Below are positions 7,695 through 13,679 of a DNA stretch of 13,679 nucleotides, piece by piece (the stretch's first letter is position 1; every line of letters starts with the position of its first letter). This DNA is from CAZTVF01 sp964616985 (lineage in GTDB: Bacteria; Planctomycetota; Phycisphaerae; SM23-33). The notes below the pieces were generated by a model that made no database searches, had not been told where the DNA came from, and was given only the letters and a program-made list of their open reading frames with translations. A program made the translations under genes and the position numbers. Location of the stretch: the NCBI GenBank assembly GCA_964616985.1, contig CAZTVF010000129.1:1-13679 (forward strand). The letters are read 5' to 3'.

Positions 7695-9233
7695 ATGCTG
7701 CGGTTTGAGGTCTACATCGACGGTGCACCGGCCAAGGAGTTCGATCTGGCCGGTGCTTACGTTTTCGGACAGGAATCGATTCCCGTCCGCGCCGACCTCG
7801 CCGCCGGCAACGGCATCATCACCTGCACCAAGCGCGTGCCCGGCGCGTGCGGCTTGGCCGTGCTTTGGAAGGCGGGCGCCGCGGGCACCTTCATCCTGCC
7901 CACCACCCGCCTGCCGGAGCGTTCCAAGCCTTACATCCTCAACGTCGAGCTCGCCCGCGCCCAGCTGATGCGGATCGCGCAGAAGCGCGAGGACTGGGGC
8001 CTGTTCGACTACCCCGGGGCCGAGGGCCTCAACCGCGAATTCGACGCCCTCCGCAAGAAGTTCGTCGCCGCCCTCAAGGCCCCCAAGCCCGCCGACGCGG
8101 CCCGCCTGGGCGACGAGTGCCTCGCCGAAAGCGTGACCCTGGGCGAGAAGGTGTCGCTCTTTCACGCCGAGGTCTTCCTCGCCCGCCGCGCCAAGCTGGC
8201 CGCCAGTTCGCCGCGCGTGGGGTTCGGCTGCATCGTCGACCTGCCCTCGCGGGGCGAGGTGTACCAGGACCGCCTGCGCGAAGGCTTCGACTTCGTCAGC
8301 GTCCCCATCCCCTGGAAGCAGATCGAGCCCAAGGAACGCGTCCACCAGTACGCCCAGGTCGACGCCTGGATGAACTGGGCCGCCCGCGTCAAACGCCCCG
8401 TCCACGCCGGGCCGCTGGTCAGCTTCGAACCGGCCAACCTGCCCGAGTGGCTGTACATCTGGGAGCACGATTACGAGACGCTCCGCGACATGATCTACGA
8501 GCACATCCAGCAGATCGTGCAGCGCTACGAGCGCCAGGTCCGCGTGTGGAAGGTCGTCTCGGGCATCAACGCGTACAACAATTTCGACCTGAGCTTCGAG
8601 CAGCTGATGGAACTCACCCGCATGAGCTGCCTGCTGGTCAAGAAGCTCGTGCCCAAGAGCCTGGTCACCATCGAGCTCGCACTGCCCTGGGGCGAGTATT
8701 ACGCCCGCAACCAGAGGACCATCCCCCCGCTGCTGTACGCGGACATGGCCGTGCAGAGCGGCATCAAGTTCGACGCTTTCGGCCTGCAGCTGCACATGGG
8801 CGTGCCCGTCGACGGCCTGTACGTCCGCGACCTGATGCAGATCAGCTCGCTGCTGGACGAGTTCGTGGGCCTGTCCAAGCCCCTGCACATCACCGCCTGC
8901 CAGGTGCCCTCCGACGTCGCCGTCGACACCTTCGACGCCTGGGGCGGCGAGGAATCGATCGCCAAGGCCGGGCAGTGGCACAACCCCTGGTCGCAGCGTC
9001 TGCAGGCCGAGTGGCTGCAGGCGTTCTACCGCGTGGCGATGTCCAAGCCCTTCGTCGAATCCATCTGCTGGCGCGACCTGGCCGACTACGAGGGCCACTA
9101 CGTGCCGCACGGCGGGCTATGCAAGAACTCGCTGGAGCCCAAGCTCGCGTACAAGGAACTCCGCAACTTCCGCGCTTCGCTGAATGACAAGAAAACCGGC
9201 GATGACAACTCCCCCCCCGACAAGACGCCTTGA
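7695..9233 (+). CDS. GH10 endo-xylanase-like protein lacking both catalytic glutamates
   Basis: The protein has 512 residues with an N-terminal beta domain of about 110 residues, a helical connector, and a GH10-like (beta/alpha)8 barrel from about residue 170. Barrel landmarks include FDFVSVPIPWKQIEP, HAGPLVSFEPANLPEWL, FDAFGLQLHMGVP and CWRDLADYEGHYVPHGGL, the last matching the GH10 strand-8 region. In active GH10 enzymes the acid/base sits in W-x-V-V-N-E and the nucleophile in I-T-E-L-D. Here the first reads WKVVSGINA (S289, G290 for N, E) and the second HITACQVP (A401 for E). It is probably not a retaining xylanase; it may bind carbohydrate or use another chemistry. No signal peptide is visible. 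GAGAG lies 7-8 nt before the ATG. The last 50 nt overlap the next gene. Confidence 0.82.
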   Translation: MLRFEVYIDGAPAKEFDLAGAYVFGQESIPVRADLAAGNGIITCTKRVPGACGLAVLWKAGAAGTFILPTTRLPERSKPYILNVELARAQLMRIAQKREDWGLFDYPGAEGLNREFDALRKKFVAALKAPKPADAARLGDECLAESVTLGEKVSLFHAEVFLARRAKLAASSPRVGFGCIVDLPSRGEVYQDRLREGFDFVSVPIPWKQIEPKERVHQYAQVDAWMNWAARVKRPVHAGPLVSFEPANLPEWLYIWEHDYETLRDMIYEHIQQIVQRYERQVRVWKVVSGINAYNNFDLSFEQLMELTRMSCLLVKKLVPKSLVTIELALPWGEYYARNQRTIPPLLYADMAVQSGIKFDAFGLQLHMGVPVDGLYVRDLMQISSLLDEFVGLSKPLHITACQVPSDVAVDTFDAWGGEESIAKAGQWHNPWSQRLQAEWLQAFYRVAMSKPFVESICWRDLADYEGHYVPHGGLCKNSLEPKLAYKELRNFRASLNDKKTGDDNSPPDKTP

Positions 9234-9576
9234 TCCCCGCCTAACGCGGGCGGACCTGCTGGGCGTGCTGGTGCTGGCCGTGATTGCCGCCGGCGCGCTA
9301 TGCGTGAAGGCGGCCCCGGCCCGCCTGTCGGCCGAGGGGGCCCTGCCGGTCCTGCCCCACAAGATCGCCCATCCGCGCGTGAACCCCAACACCGCCTCCG
9401 AGGCCTCGCTGCTGCGCCTGCCGGGGCTGGGGCCGACGCGCGTGGCCGAGATCCTGCGGTACCGCCAGGCCGCCGGCGGCGCGCCCTTCCAGCGCGCGTC
9501 GGACCTGGACAAGGTGCACGGCATCGGCAGCGGCACGGTGGCCAAGATCAGCGAGTACCTCGACCTGCCCCAGTGA
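9184..9576 (+). CDS. ComEA-like membrane-anchored helix-hairpin-helix protein
   Basis: The protein has 130 residues from ATG 9184; ATG 9202 (residue 7) is an alternative. After a short basic N-terminus there is one hydrophobic segment (LLGVLVLAVIAAGALCV, about residues 25-42), then a linker and a ComEA-type double helix-hairpin-helix. The first hairpin is NPNTASEASLLRLPGLGPT (N67 onward) and the second is around HGIGSG near residue 116. Such domains bind the DNA backbone without sequence preference, and ComEA is the DNA receptor in natural transformation. No other competence gene is in the window, so a role in DNA uptake is only possible. Its start lies inside the end of the GH10-like gene, suggesting translational coupling. 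GACGCCC/GGGCGTC forms a tight palindrome at its stop codon (9575-9589). Confidence 0.85.
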   Translation: MTRKPAMTTPPPTRRLDPRLTRADLLGVLVLAVIAAGALCVKAAPARLSAEGALPVLPHKIAHPRVNPNTASEASLLRLPGLGPTRVAEILRYRQAAGGAPFQRASDLDKVHGIGSGTVAKISEYLDLPQ

Positions 9577-9591
9577 CGCCCGGGGCGTCGG

Positions 9592-9656
9592 GTGCCATGC
9601 CGAAGTTCACCTGCCGAAGGCAGGCGTCGCCCACAGGGCACGCGCCGGCATGCCAC
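9592..9656. repeat. Palindromic intergenic repeat, family A, copy 1
   Basis: The outer arms GTGCCATGCCG and CGGCATGCCAC pair with one mismatch. The inside contains a perfect CCTGCC-GAA-GGCAGG hairpin. The left end (GTGCCATGCCGAAG) and right end (CGCGCCGGCATGC) recur almost unchanged at 11777-11809 with a different middle. It fills much of the gap between the ComEA-like and CPBP genes. There is no T tract, so it is not an ordinary terminator. Confidence 0.75.
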
Positions 9657-9744
9657 GCCCGATCTTGGGCCCCTTGCCGGAGCGGGGCCGCGAGTTTGAG
9701 ATTGAGACACCGCGGGCGGACGGCGCCCGGCGGACACGGATGGA

Positions 9745-10479
9745 ATGACGCCCATGGCAAAACGCGACCCGCTAGCCCCCAAGCGCGAGATGTATTTCGA
9801 CCTCACGCTGCGCCCGATGAACTGCCTCGTCTTCATCGCGCCGATGCTGATCTTCTACCACGTCGCGGCGATGTTCTGGAAGATGAACCTGCTGGCCGCC
9901 CGCGACGTGCACCTGGTGCTGCAGTACTTCGGCGTGACGGTGGCGTACCTGCCGGCGGGGCTGCTGGTGGCCCTGCTGATCGTGCATCACATCCTCCGCC
10001 GCGACCCCTGGCGGCCCCAGGGCGGCGTGCTGCTGGGCATGTTCTTCGAGTCCATCCTGGAGACCGGGCCGCTGATCCTGCTGGGCCTGATCTCCGGCCG
10101 CGTCATCGTCAACGCCGCCACCGGCGCCCCGCCCATGGGCGCCGGGGCCGTGCTGGCCGCCGGCGTGGGGGCGGCGGTGTACGAAGAGTTCATCTTCCGC
10201 ATGCTGCTGATCGGCATCATCGCCCTGGTCTTCGTCGACGTGCTGGACTGGGACAAGCATATCGTGCTGACGGTGGCCGTGCTGGCGACGGCCGCGGTCT
10301 TCAGCCTCTATCACTACCGCGCGAGCGTCGAGTTTTCGATGAACGACTTCATCTTCCGCATGCTCGCCGGGGCGTACCTGGGCGCGATCTACGTCACCCG
10401 CGGTCTGGGCATCGCCGCCGGCGTCCACGCCGCCTTCAACATCTACGCCTCTCTCTTCCACATGTGGACGGGCCGGTGA
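9745..10479 (+). CDS. CPBP-family intramembrane glutamic protease
   Basis: The protein has 244 residues (ATG 9745, or ATG 9754 three codons in, which has a GGATGGA stretch at better spacing). Several hydrophobic segments span it (around residues 26-46, 62-82, 100-118, 130-146, 150-166, 172-188, 216-234), so it is an inner-membrane protein. All three conserved CPBP/Abi motifs are present: EEFIFR (E147, E148, R152), FSLYH (F186, H190) and HAAFN (H228, N232). These form the active site of the CAAX-processing/bacteriocin-immunity-like glutamic proteases (Rce1 family). The substrate is unknown; nothing nearby encodes a prenylated or bacteriocin peptide. A gap of about 170 nt filled by a palindromic repeat separates it from the ComEA-like gene, so it may have its own promoter. 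Confidence 0.93.
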   Translation: MTPMAKRDPLAPKREMYFDLTLRPMNCLVFIAPMLIFYHVAAMFWKMNLLAARDVHLVLQYFGVTVAYLPAGLLVALLIVHHILRRDPWRPQGGVLLGMFFESILETGPLILLGLISGRVIVNAATGAPPMGAGAVLAAGVGAAVYEEFIFRMLLIGIIALVFVDVLDWDKHIVLTVAVLATAAVFSLYHYRASVEFSMNDFIFRMLAGAYLGAIYVTRGLGIAAGVHAAFNIYASLFHMWTGR

Positions 10480-10488
10480 CGCAGGTAG

Positions 10489-10529
10489 GGCATGCAGGTT
10501 CTCGGCCGCAGGCCGAGGTTCTGCATGCC
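10489..10529. repeat. Nested perfect inverted repeat after the CPBP gene
   Basis: The arms GGCATGCAG/CTGCATGCC (9 bp) enclose a symmetric GTT/GTT internal loop, then CTCGGCC/GGCCGAG (7 bp) around the triloop GCA. It starts 10 nt after the CPBP stop, in the space where that gene converges on the PLP-enzyme gene. It could act as a bidirectional transcription block or mRNA 3'-end stabiliser. There is no T tract on either side. The GCATGC core echoes the CATGCC cores of family A. Confidence 0.75.
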
Positions 10530-10552
10530 GCCGATAGCCACAAACCCCTGGC

Positions 10553-10600
10553 TCGATCTCACCCCCAAGCTTCGCTACGCTCGCTTGAGGGTGGCACCGA
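10553..10600 (-). repeat. Palindromic intergenic repeat, family B, copy 1
   Basis: Read on the minus strand it runs CGGTGCCACCCTCAAGC, a 12-nt loop, then GCTTGGGGGTGAGATCGA. The stem pairs CACCC/GGGTG and CAAGC/GCTTG around a single mismatch. The element at 13302-13343 has the same flanks and stem sequence with a shorter loop, in the opposite orientation. It lies between convergent genes, about 40 nt from the stop codon of the PLP-enzyme gene. Confidence 0.75.
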
Positions 10601-10638
10601 CGTGGTGTCTTCCGCGGGCTGCGACGGGGTTTACGCCA

Positions 10639-11730
10639 CTACGACAGGCACCCTCGCGCGTCGATGTTCACCCGCGACGCCCGCCCGTCGGGAAGGATCA
10701 GCCACGCGCGGTCGTGCAGGTTGATGCAGGGGCAGATGTGGTTGGGCACCAGGTACACCCGCTCGCCCAGGGCCGGGCGGCGCTCGCACCGGCTGATGTC
10801 CACCTCGCCGTGCTCCTCGCTGAGGCGGACGACCTTCGCCCCGGGGTAATCCACCAGCAGCCCGTAGCCGTTGGCGTCGGGGTCGATGGCGGAGCGGTCG
10901 CTGCCGAGGGCCTTGCTGCCGGCGTCCAGCACCACCTTGCCCGGCACCGCGTCGGAGATCACCGTGCAGGCCACGCGGGCGGCACAGTTGGCCAGCGTGC
11001 ACTGGCCGCTGAGAATCGTATTGTAATCGTTAAATATGTACGTGCCCGGGCGTATCTCCGTCAGCTGCGGCACAAGGTTGGACATCGGCGCCGTCGGCGT
11101 CGAGCCCCCCGATACGATGCGGGCCTCCAGCCCGCGCGACCGCCACGCCGCCAGCACCTCGCCCAACCGCTGCCCCACCTCCCACAGCATCGGCCCCTGC
11201 CGCTGCGGCGGCCCCAGCACGTGCCCGGGATAGATCATGATGCCATCCAGCCGCAGGCCGCGGGTGTCGGCGATCTGCCGCGCCAGTTCCAGCGATTCCC
11301 CGGGCGTCTGCACGCCGGTGCGGTGGAAGCCCACGTCCACGTCCACCAGCACCCCCACGGTGGCCCCGGCCCGCCCTGCCGCCGCCGCCAGCATGTCCGC
11401 CGCCAGGGACGAGTCCACGGCCACGCGGATCGTGATCGTCCGCGCCAGTTCGGCGATGCGTCTGCAGCGGTCTTCGTCCACGCAGGGATAAGCGATCAGC
11501 AGGTCGTCGCACACGCGGGCCATGATCTCGGCCTCGCTCACCTTGGCCACCGTCAGGCCCGCCGCCCCCGCCTGCAACTGCATGCGGGCGAACCGCAGCG
11601 ACTTGTGCGTCTTGGCGTGCGGGCGCAGCGACAGCCCGTGCTTCCGCGCGTGGTCGGCCATGCGGCAGATGTTCTGCGCCACGATCGCATGGCTGATCTC
11701 GATGGCCGGGGTCGGGATGGGTTGCAGCAC
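10639..11730 (-). CDS. D-threonine aldolase / D-serine dehydratase-like PLP enzyme
   Basis: From GTG 11730 the protein has 363 residues. The frame is open to an ATG at 11823, but that extension reads through a palindromic repeat (11777-11809) and is unlikely to be coding. Family members typically begin near the PIPTPA motif, here just after the GTG. An AGGAG at 11750-11746 is rather distant. The fold-type III alanine-racemase-like barrel carries RPHAKTHKS, whose Lys (residue 40) should bind pyridoxal phosphate. Other landmarks are VDVDVGFHRTG, SGGSTPT and EIRPGTYIFND. The C-terminal PNHICPCINLHD carries the His and Cys of the metal site found in eukaryotic-type D-serine dehydratase and D-threonine aldolase. 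It would cleave or dehydrate a D-hydroxyamino acid; which one cannot be told. It is last of the minus-strand genes here. Confidence 0.9.
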   Translation of the reverse strand: MLQPIPTPAIEISHAIVAQNICRMADHARKHGLSLRPHAKTHKSLRFARMQLQAGAAGLTVAKVSEAEIMARVCDDLLIAYPCVDEDRCRRIAELARTITIRVAVDSSLAADMLAAAAGRAGATVGVLVDVDVGFHRTGVQTPGESLELARQIADTRGLRLDGIMIYPGHVLGPPQRQGPMLWEVGQRLGEVLAAWRSRGLEARIVSGGSTPTAPMSNLVPQLTEIRPGTYIFNDYNTILSGQCTLANCAARVACTVISDAVPGKVVLDAGSKALGSDRSAIDPDANGYGLLVDYPGAKVVRLSEEHGEVDISRCERRPALGERVYLVPNHICPCINLHDRAWLILPDGRASRVNIDARGCLS

Positions 11731-11750
11731 TTCCAGTTTCGCACGCTCCT

Positions 11751-11837
11751 GTGCTCTGTCGCACCTCGACTGATGTGTGCCATGCCGAAGCGTACTCGCG
11801 CCGGCATGCTCGGGCGGGCTCATGCGAGACAGAGCAC
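11751..11837. repeat. Long inverted repeat enclosing a family A element
   Basis: GTGCTCTGTCGCA (11751-11763) pairs with TGCGAGACAGAGCAC (11823-11837) except for a 2-nt bulge. The enclosed 59 nt contain the family A palindrome at 11777-11809, so the whole region can form one long nested cruciform or RNA hairpin. It lies between the stop of the phosphodiester glycosidase gene and the start of the PLP-enzyme gene, both on the minus strand, and may end or process the upstream message. Confidence 0.75.
11777..11809. repeat. Palindromic intergenic repeat, family A, copy 2
   Basis: The arms CATGCCG/CGGCATG (7 bp) enclose 14 nt. The left end GTGCCATGCCGAAG is identical to that of the copy at 9592, and the right end CGCGCCGGCATGC is also shared; the middles differ and this copy is about half as long. 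It lies inside a longer inverted repeat (11751-11837). Confidence 0.75.
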
Positions 11838-11841
11838 TAGT

Positions 11842-12792
11842 TTATTCGGCCGACCGCGTCGCCGGGCTTGAGGCGCCCTGTCCCAGCGGCTGGGCAAAGA
11901 GCCCCAGGTGATTGGCGTTGACGCGCTCGGCGCCGGGGATGCCGCCGTGGATCGGGCGGTTGAGCACCTTCGCCCCGCCCGCGCCGTCGGAGATCACCAT
12001 CGTTGAGGACCCCCCGCCGTCGAGATTCAAGGCGTCGCTCGCGCCGTACCGCCGCAGCCACTCCGCCGTCTCGGCCGTGGTCGCGCCGTCGCTGTAGCCC
12101 ATCTGCCGCCCGTCGATGACCACCCAGTACAGGTAGCGGCCATCCTGCGAGACGCCCACGCCGGTGCGCGGGTGGCGGACGTCGTCACGGCAGAGGTTCC
12201 GCCCGCCGCGGAGGATGACGGCGAACCCCGCCACCGCGTTGTGCACGCCGTTGGCGTCGACCGGGTGCTCGACGATGCGAGCCTTGTTGTCGGCCGAGAT
12301 CACCAGCGCCGGGTGGTTCTTCTCCGACGGGGAGTAGCAGTCGCCATCGCAGACGGACAAACCCTGCACATTCTGCGGCGTCAGTTCCTTCTCGATGACC
12401 GGGTCGAAGGGCGAGGCGTTGATCGCGGCCTGCAGCTTGTATTTCCTGAGGAAGGTGCTGGTCTTGAGGCCGTCGGTGTCCAAGGGCGTCGTGCCGTTGG
12501 CGGGCGTTGCGAAGAACCGCACGGTCGGCTCGGCGAGGTCGATCCGCATCGCGTACACCGCCTGCGTCATGCCGCCGGCGGCATGCTCGGCCAGACTGTC
12601 GACGCCTTTGAAGATCGGCCGCCACGCCGGCGCCTCCTGCGGCAGCACGGCCCGCATGCTGGCCGGGGCCGACAAGGTGGCGGGCCTCGTCGCCTGCGGT
12701 CGCGTTGCGGAGGCAGCGGTCCCCGCCGCCGGGGCCAGGCAGCCCGATGCGATCAGGATCGCCACGGGCACGAGGATTCGCAGTTTGCTCAT
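11842..12792 (-). CDS. Phosphodiester glycosidase (NAGPA-domain) lipoprotein
   Basis: The protein has 316 residues from ATG 12792, chosen because it starts directly on a signal sequence (MSKLRILVPVAILIASGC) whose ASGC fits a lipobox; an ATG at 12828 would add 12 residues in front. After the probable lipidated Cys is an Ala/Thr/Pro-rich linker to about residue 50. The catalytic domain resembles the phosphodiester glycosidase domain of human NAGPA and bacterial relatives. It contains INASPFD, HPRTGVGVSQDGRYLYWVV, DGAT-TAETAEWLRRYG and the hallmark NLDGGGSSTM followed by RPIHGG. Such enzymes cut a sugar from a phosphodiester, but the substrate is unknown; location should be the cell envelope. 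It ends just before a long inverted repeat, after which the PLP-enzyme gene follows on the same strand. Confidence 0.92.
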   Translation of the reverse strand: MSKLRILVPVAILIASGCLAPAAGTAASATRPQATRPATLSAPASMRAVLPQEAPAWRPIFKGVDSLAEHAAGGMTQAVYAMRIDLAEPTVRFFATPANGTTPLDTDGLKTSTFLRKYKLQAAINASPFDPVIEKELTPQNVQGLSVCDGDCYSPSEKNHPALVISADNKARIVEHPVDANGVHNAVAGFAVILRGGRNLCRDDVRHPRTGVGVSQDGRYLYWVVIDGRQMGYSDGATTAETAEWLRRYGASDALNLDGGGSSTMVISDGAGGAKVLNRPIHGGIPGAERVNANHLGLFAQPLGQGASSPATRSAE

Positions 12793-12888
12793 GCCGGTGA
12801 GCCTATCCGAAACGGGCGCGCAGTCCAAGCGGGTCTTGAGCTACATGCGTTGCCGCGAATGGGCAGACGGGTGCGCTTGCGCCGCCGG

Positions 12889-13131
12889 TTACTTGTCCGA
12901 GGACGCCGGCATGTGAAGGTCGGCGTGATAGTGCTTGTGTTTGAGTTCGTCGCGAAGTTCGTCTTCGAGTTGATCCACGGCGTCGGCGATGAAACGCGCG
13001 ACGGCCAGCTGCTCTTCTTCCGATTTTCCAAATCGGGCCATTTCTTCCGTCACGTGCTGCACGAGGGTCACCCGGTTGACAAAGGTGACGCCCCCAAAGT
13101 GAAGAGCGTGATTGTTCCCAATGAATCGCAT
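12889..13131 (-). CDS. Small acidic/helical protein of unknown function
   Basis: The frame gives 80 residues from ATG 13131. It is open further upstream, but this start has a good ribosome binding site (GGAAGG, 6 nt spacing) and lies about 57 nt after a predicted promoter. I do not recognise the family. It opens with MRFIGNNHALHFGGVTFVNRV, then a helical, strongly charged stretch (FGKSEEEQLAVARFIADAVDQLEDELRDELKHK), and ends with a His-rich tail (HKHYHADLH). There is no signal peptide or membrane segment. The His cluster might bind metal, but that is speculation. The same-strand lipoprotein gene starts 96 nt downstream of its stop codon. Confidence 0.65.
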   Translation of the reverse strand: MRFIGNNHALHFGGVTFVNRVTLVQHVTEEMARFGKSEEEQLAVARFIADAVDQLEDELRDELKHKHYHADLHMPASSDK

Positions 13132-13194
13132 GATGTGCCTTCCTTCCTGGCCGTGGCCAAAAGGTTGCGATGAAGAAATCCGAACGCTCATGCC

Positions 13195-13223
13195 ATTATC
13201 CGCCCCGGCTGGGACACAATCAA
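13195..13223 (-). promoter_or_regulatory. Sigma-70-type promoter of the 80-residue protein gene
   Basis: On the minus strand TTGATT (13223-13218) and GATAAT (13200-13195) are spaced by exactly 17 nt, four and five matches to the consensus hexamers. The predicted start is near 13188, giving a leader of about 57 nt ending in a GGAAGG ribosome binding site. Confidence 0.65.
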
Positions 13224-13251
13224 CCCGCTGTAGAAAAAAGAGTGGGGCCGG

Positions 13252-13287
13252 CCCGCCTGCGGCGGGAATGACCAAGGACCAAAGGCC
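13252..13287 (-). repeat. Family C-related repeat, inverted orientation
   Basis: Read on the minus strand it has GGCCTTTGG, then CCTTGGTCATT, then a CCCGCC-GCA-GGCGGG hairpin. The tandem copies to the right have GGCCTTGGTCATT followed by CCCGCC-GAA-GGCGGG on the plus strand. It looks like a shorter copy of the same element inserted the other way round, upstream of the 80-residue gene's promoter. Confidence 0.55.
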
Positions 13288-13301
13288 GAGGAATTGGGCA
13301 A

Positions 13302-13343
13302 CTCGGTGCCACCCCCAAACTTGTTTGGGGGTGAGAAGATCGA
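13302..13343 (+). repeat. Palindromic intergenic repeat, family B, copy 2
   Basis: CACCCCCAAA and TTTGGGGGTG form a perfect 10-bp stem (13310-13333) around the tetraloop CTTG. The flanks CGGTGC before and AGA-AG-ATCGA after match those of the element at 10553-10600 read from the other strand. The same ends with different loops point to a dispersed repeat rather than chance. Confidence 0.75.
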
Positions 13344-13483
13344 CGACCCGATCTGTCCCGACAGACGACCCAAATTGTTCTTGTCAATATCCCATTTTCG
13401 TTTCCGCCTTGGCCATCTTCTGTGCGTACCTTCTTCTTAGGAGGAGGCGATGTAACCATGTATTTCTGCACGGCTTGTATCTT

Positions 13484-13549
13484 CCCCGGGTTCGTTTTGC
13501 CATCTTCGGGCCTATCATCAGGCCTTGGTCATTTGTCATTTGTCATTAG
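13484..13549 (+). repeat. Direct repeat, family C, unit 1
   Basis: CCCCGGGTTCGTTTTGCCA, an 11-nt insert, then a 36-nt block from ATCATCAGGCCTTGG through two CATTTGT steps to CATTAG. Unit 2 at 13576 repeats both blocks without the insert; the 36-nt blocks differ at only two positions. Confidence 0.85.
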
Positions 13550-13575
13550 CCATCCCGCCGAAGGCGGGCGGGTGA

Positions 13576-13630
13576 CCCCGGGTTCGTTTTGCCAATCATC
13601 AGGACTTGGTCATTTGTCATTTGTCACTAG
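13576..13630 (+). repeat. Direct repeat, family C, unit 2
   Basis: It matches unit 1 over the 19-nt first block exactly and over the 36-nt second block with two changes (GGCC to GGAC, CATTAG to CACTAG), and lacks the 11-nt insert. The spacer between the units holds a perfect CCCGCC-GAA-GGCGGG hairpin. Confidence 0.85.
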
Positions 13631-13679
13631 AGCACTCCTAAGTCACCCGTAGCGTGTAGCCGCAGTGTCGGAAGCAGTT

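Larger units (their letters stand above)
13132..13679. other. Intergenic region with promoter and palindromic repeats, no gene seen
   Basis: About 550 nt to the window edge contain no credible gene; frames here run through repeats. The region holds the promoter of the 80-residue gene, a CCCGCC-TGC-GGCGGG hairpin (13252-13266), a family B element, a small TCTGT/ACAGA hairpin (about 13352-13365), a CCTTCTTC/GGAGGAGG stem (13429-13447, with G-T pairs), and two tandem copies of a third repeat with a CCCGCC-GAA-GGCGGG hairpin between them (13554-13568). The last 50 nt show nothing I recognise. GC is lower than in the genes. Confidence 0.7.

Noticed and set aside
7554..9110. A 518-codon frame antisense to the GH10-like gene, and other long antisense frames at 3360-4400, 4881-6182 and 6420-7499
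   Set aside because: In GC-rich DNA the frame opposite a real gene often stays open. These translations are low-complexity in A, G, R, V, Q, D and H without family motifs, while the opposite strand encodes recognisable domains.
11731..11823. N-terminal extension of the PLP enzyme to the ATG at 11823
   Set aside because: The added 31 residues come from a palindromic repeat that also occurs at 9592, and family members begin near the PIPTPA motif.
13484..13630. CRISPR array
   Set aside because: There are only two units, they differ in length by an 11-nt insert, the single 26-nt spacer is itself a hairpin repeat, and there is no cas gene.
13422..13652. A 76-codon plus-strand frame after AGGAGG
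   Set aside because: The ATG closest to the purine run is followed at once by a TAA stop. The open frame starts upstream of it and its translation repeats itself (SSGLGHLSFV) because it crosses the two direct repeats.

Overview
The window looks like a piece of a GC-rich bacterial chromosome, most likely from the Planctomycetota (PVC superphylum), perhaps a Phycisphaerae-like lineage. The main evidence is the rRNA layout. A minus-strand unit carries tRNA-Ile(GAT), tRNA-Ala(TGC) and a 23S rRNA running off the left edge, but no 16S gene precedes the tRNAs; unlinked 16S and 23S genes are common in planctomycetes. A 23S stretch near 1076-1096 differs from the usual bacterial form and, from memory, resembles the chlamydial one. 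Supporting signs are several starts with poor Shine-Dalgarno sites, a URO-D-superfamily protein and a degenerate GH10-like protein. The lineage call is an inference; a 23S search would settle it.

Layout. Positions 1-1957 hold the 5' two thirds of 23S rRNA (minus), with a boxA-like antitermination site in its leader. The two tRNAs lie at 2420-2677. Upstream of them is a strong minus-strand promoter (2971-2998), then about 175 nt of structured unidentified sequence ending in an intrinsic terminator (2788-2812). This is either an independent small RNA or an attenuated rrn leader. From 3078 to 6311 four plus-strand genes lie head to tail: an (alpha/alpha)6-barrel protein, two small unknown proteins of visibly lower GC, and a URO-D/MtaA/CmuA-family protein. 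A minus-strand diguanylate cyclase with a degenerate receiver domain converges on them (6354-7451).

From 7695 a plus-strand group follows: a GH10 xylanase-like protein that appears to lack both catalytic glutamates, an overlapping ComEA-like helix-hairpin-helix protein, and a CPBP intramembrane protease. The rest is on the minus strand: a small unknown protein with a good promoter (12889-13131), a phosphodiester glycosidase (NAGPA-domain) lipoprotein (11842-12792) and a D-threonine aldolase/D-serine dehydratase-like PLP enzyme (10639-11730).

The intergenic spaces from 9577 onward are filled with palindromic repeats in at least three families. Copies occur at different loci, sometimes in opposite orientation. 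Together with the promoter-terminator cassette upstream of the rRNA unit, they are the least explained part of the window. I see no phage, transposase, CRISPR array or defence operon.
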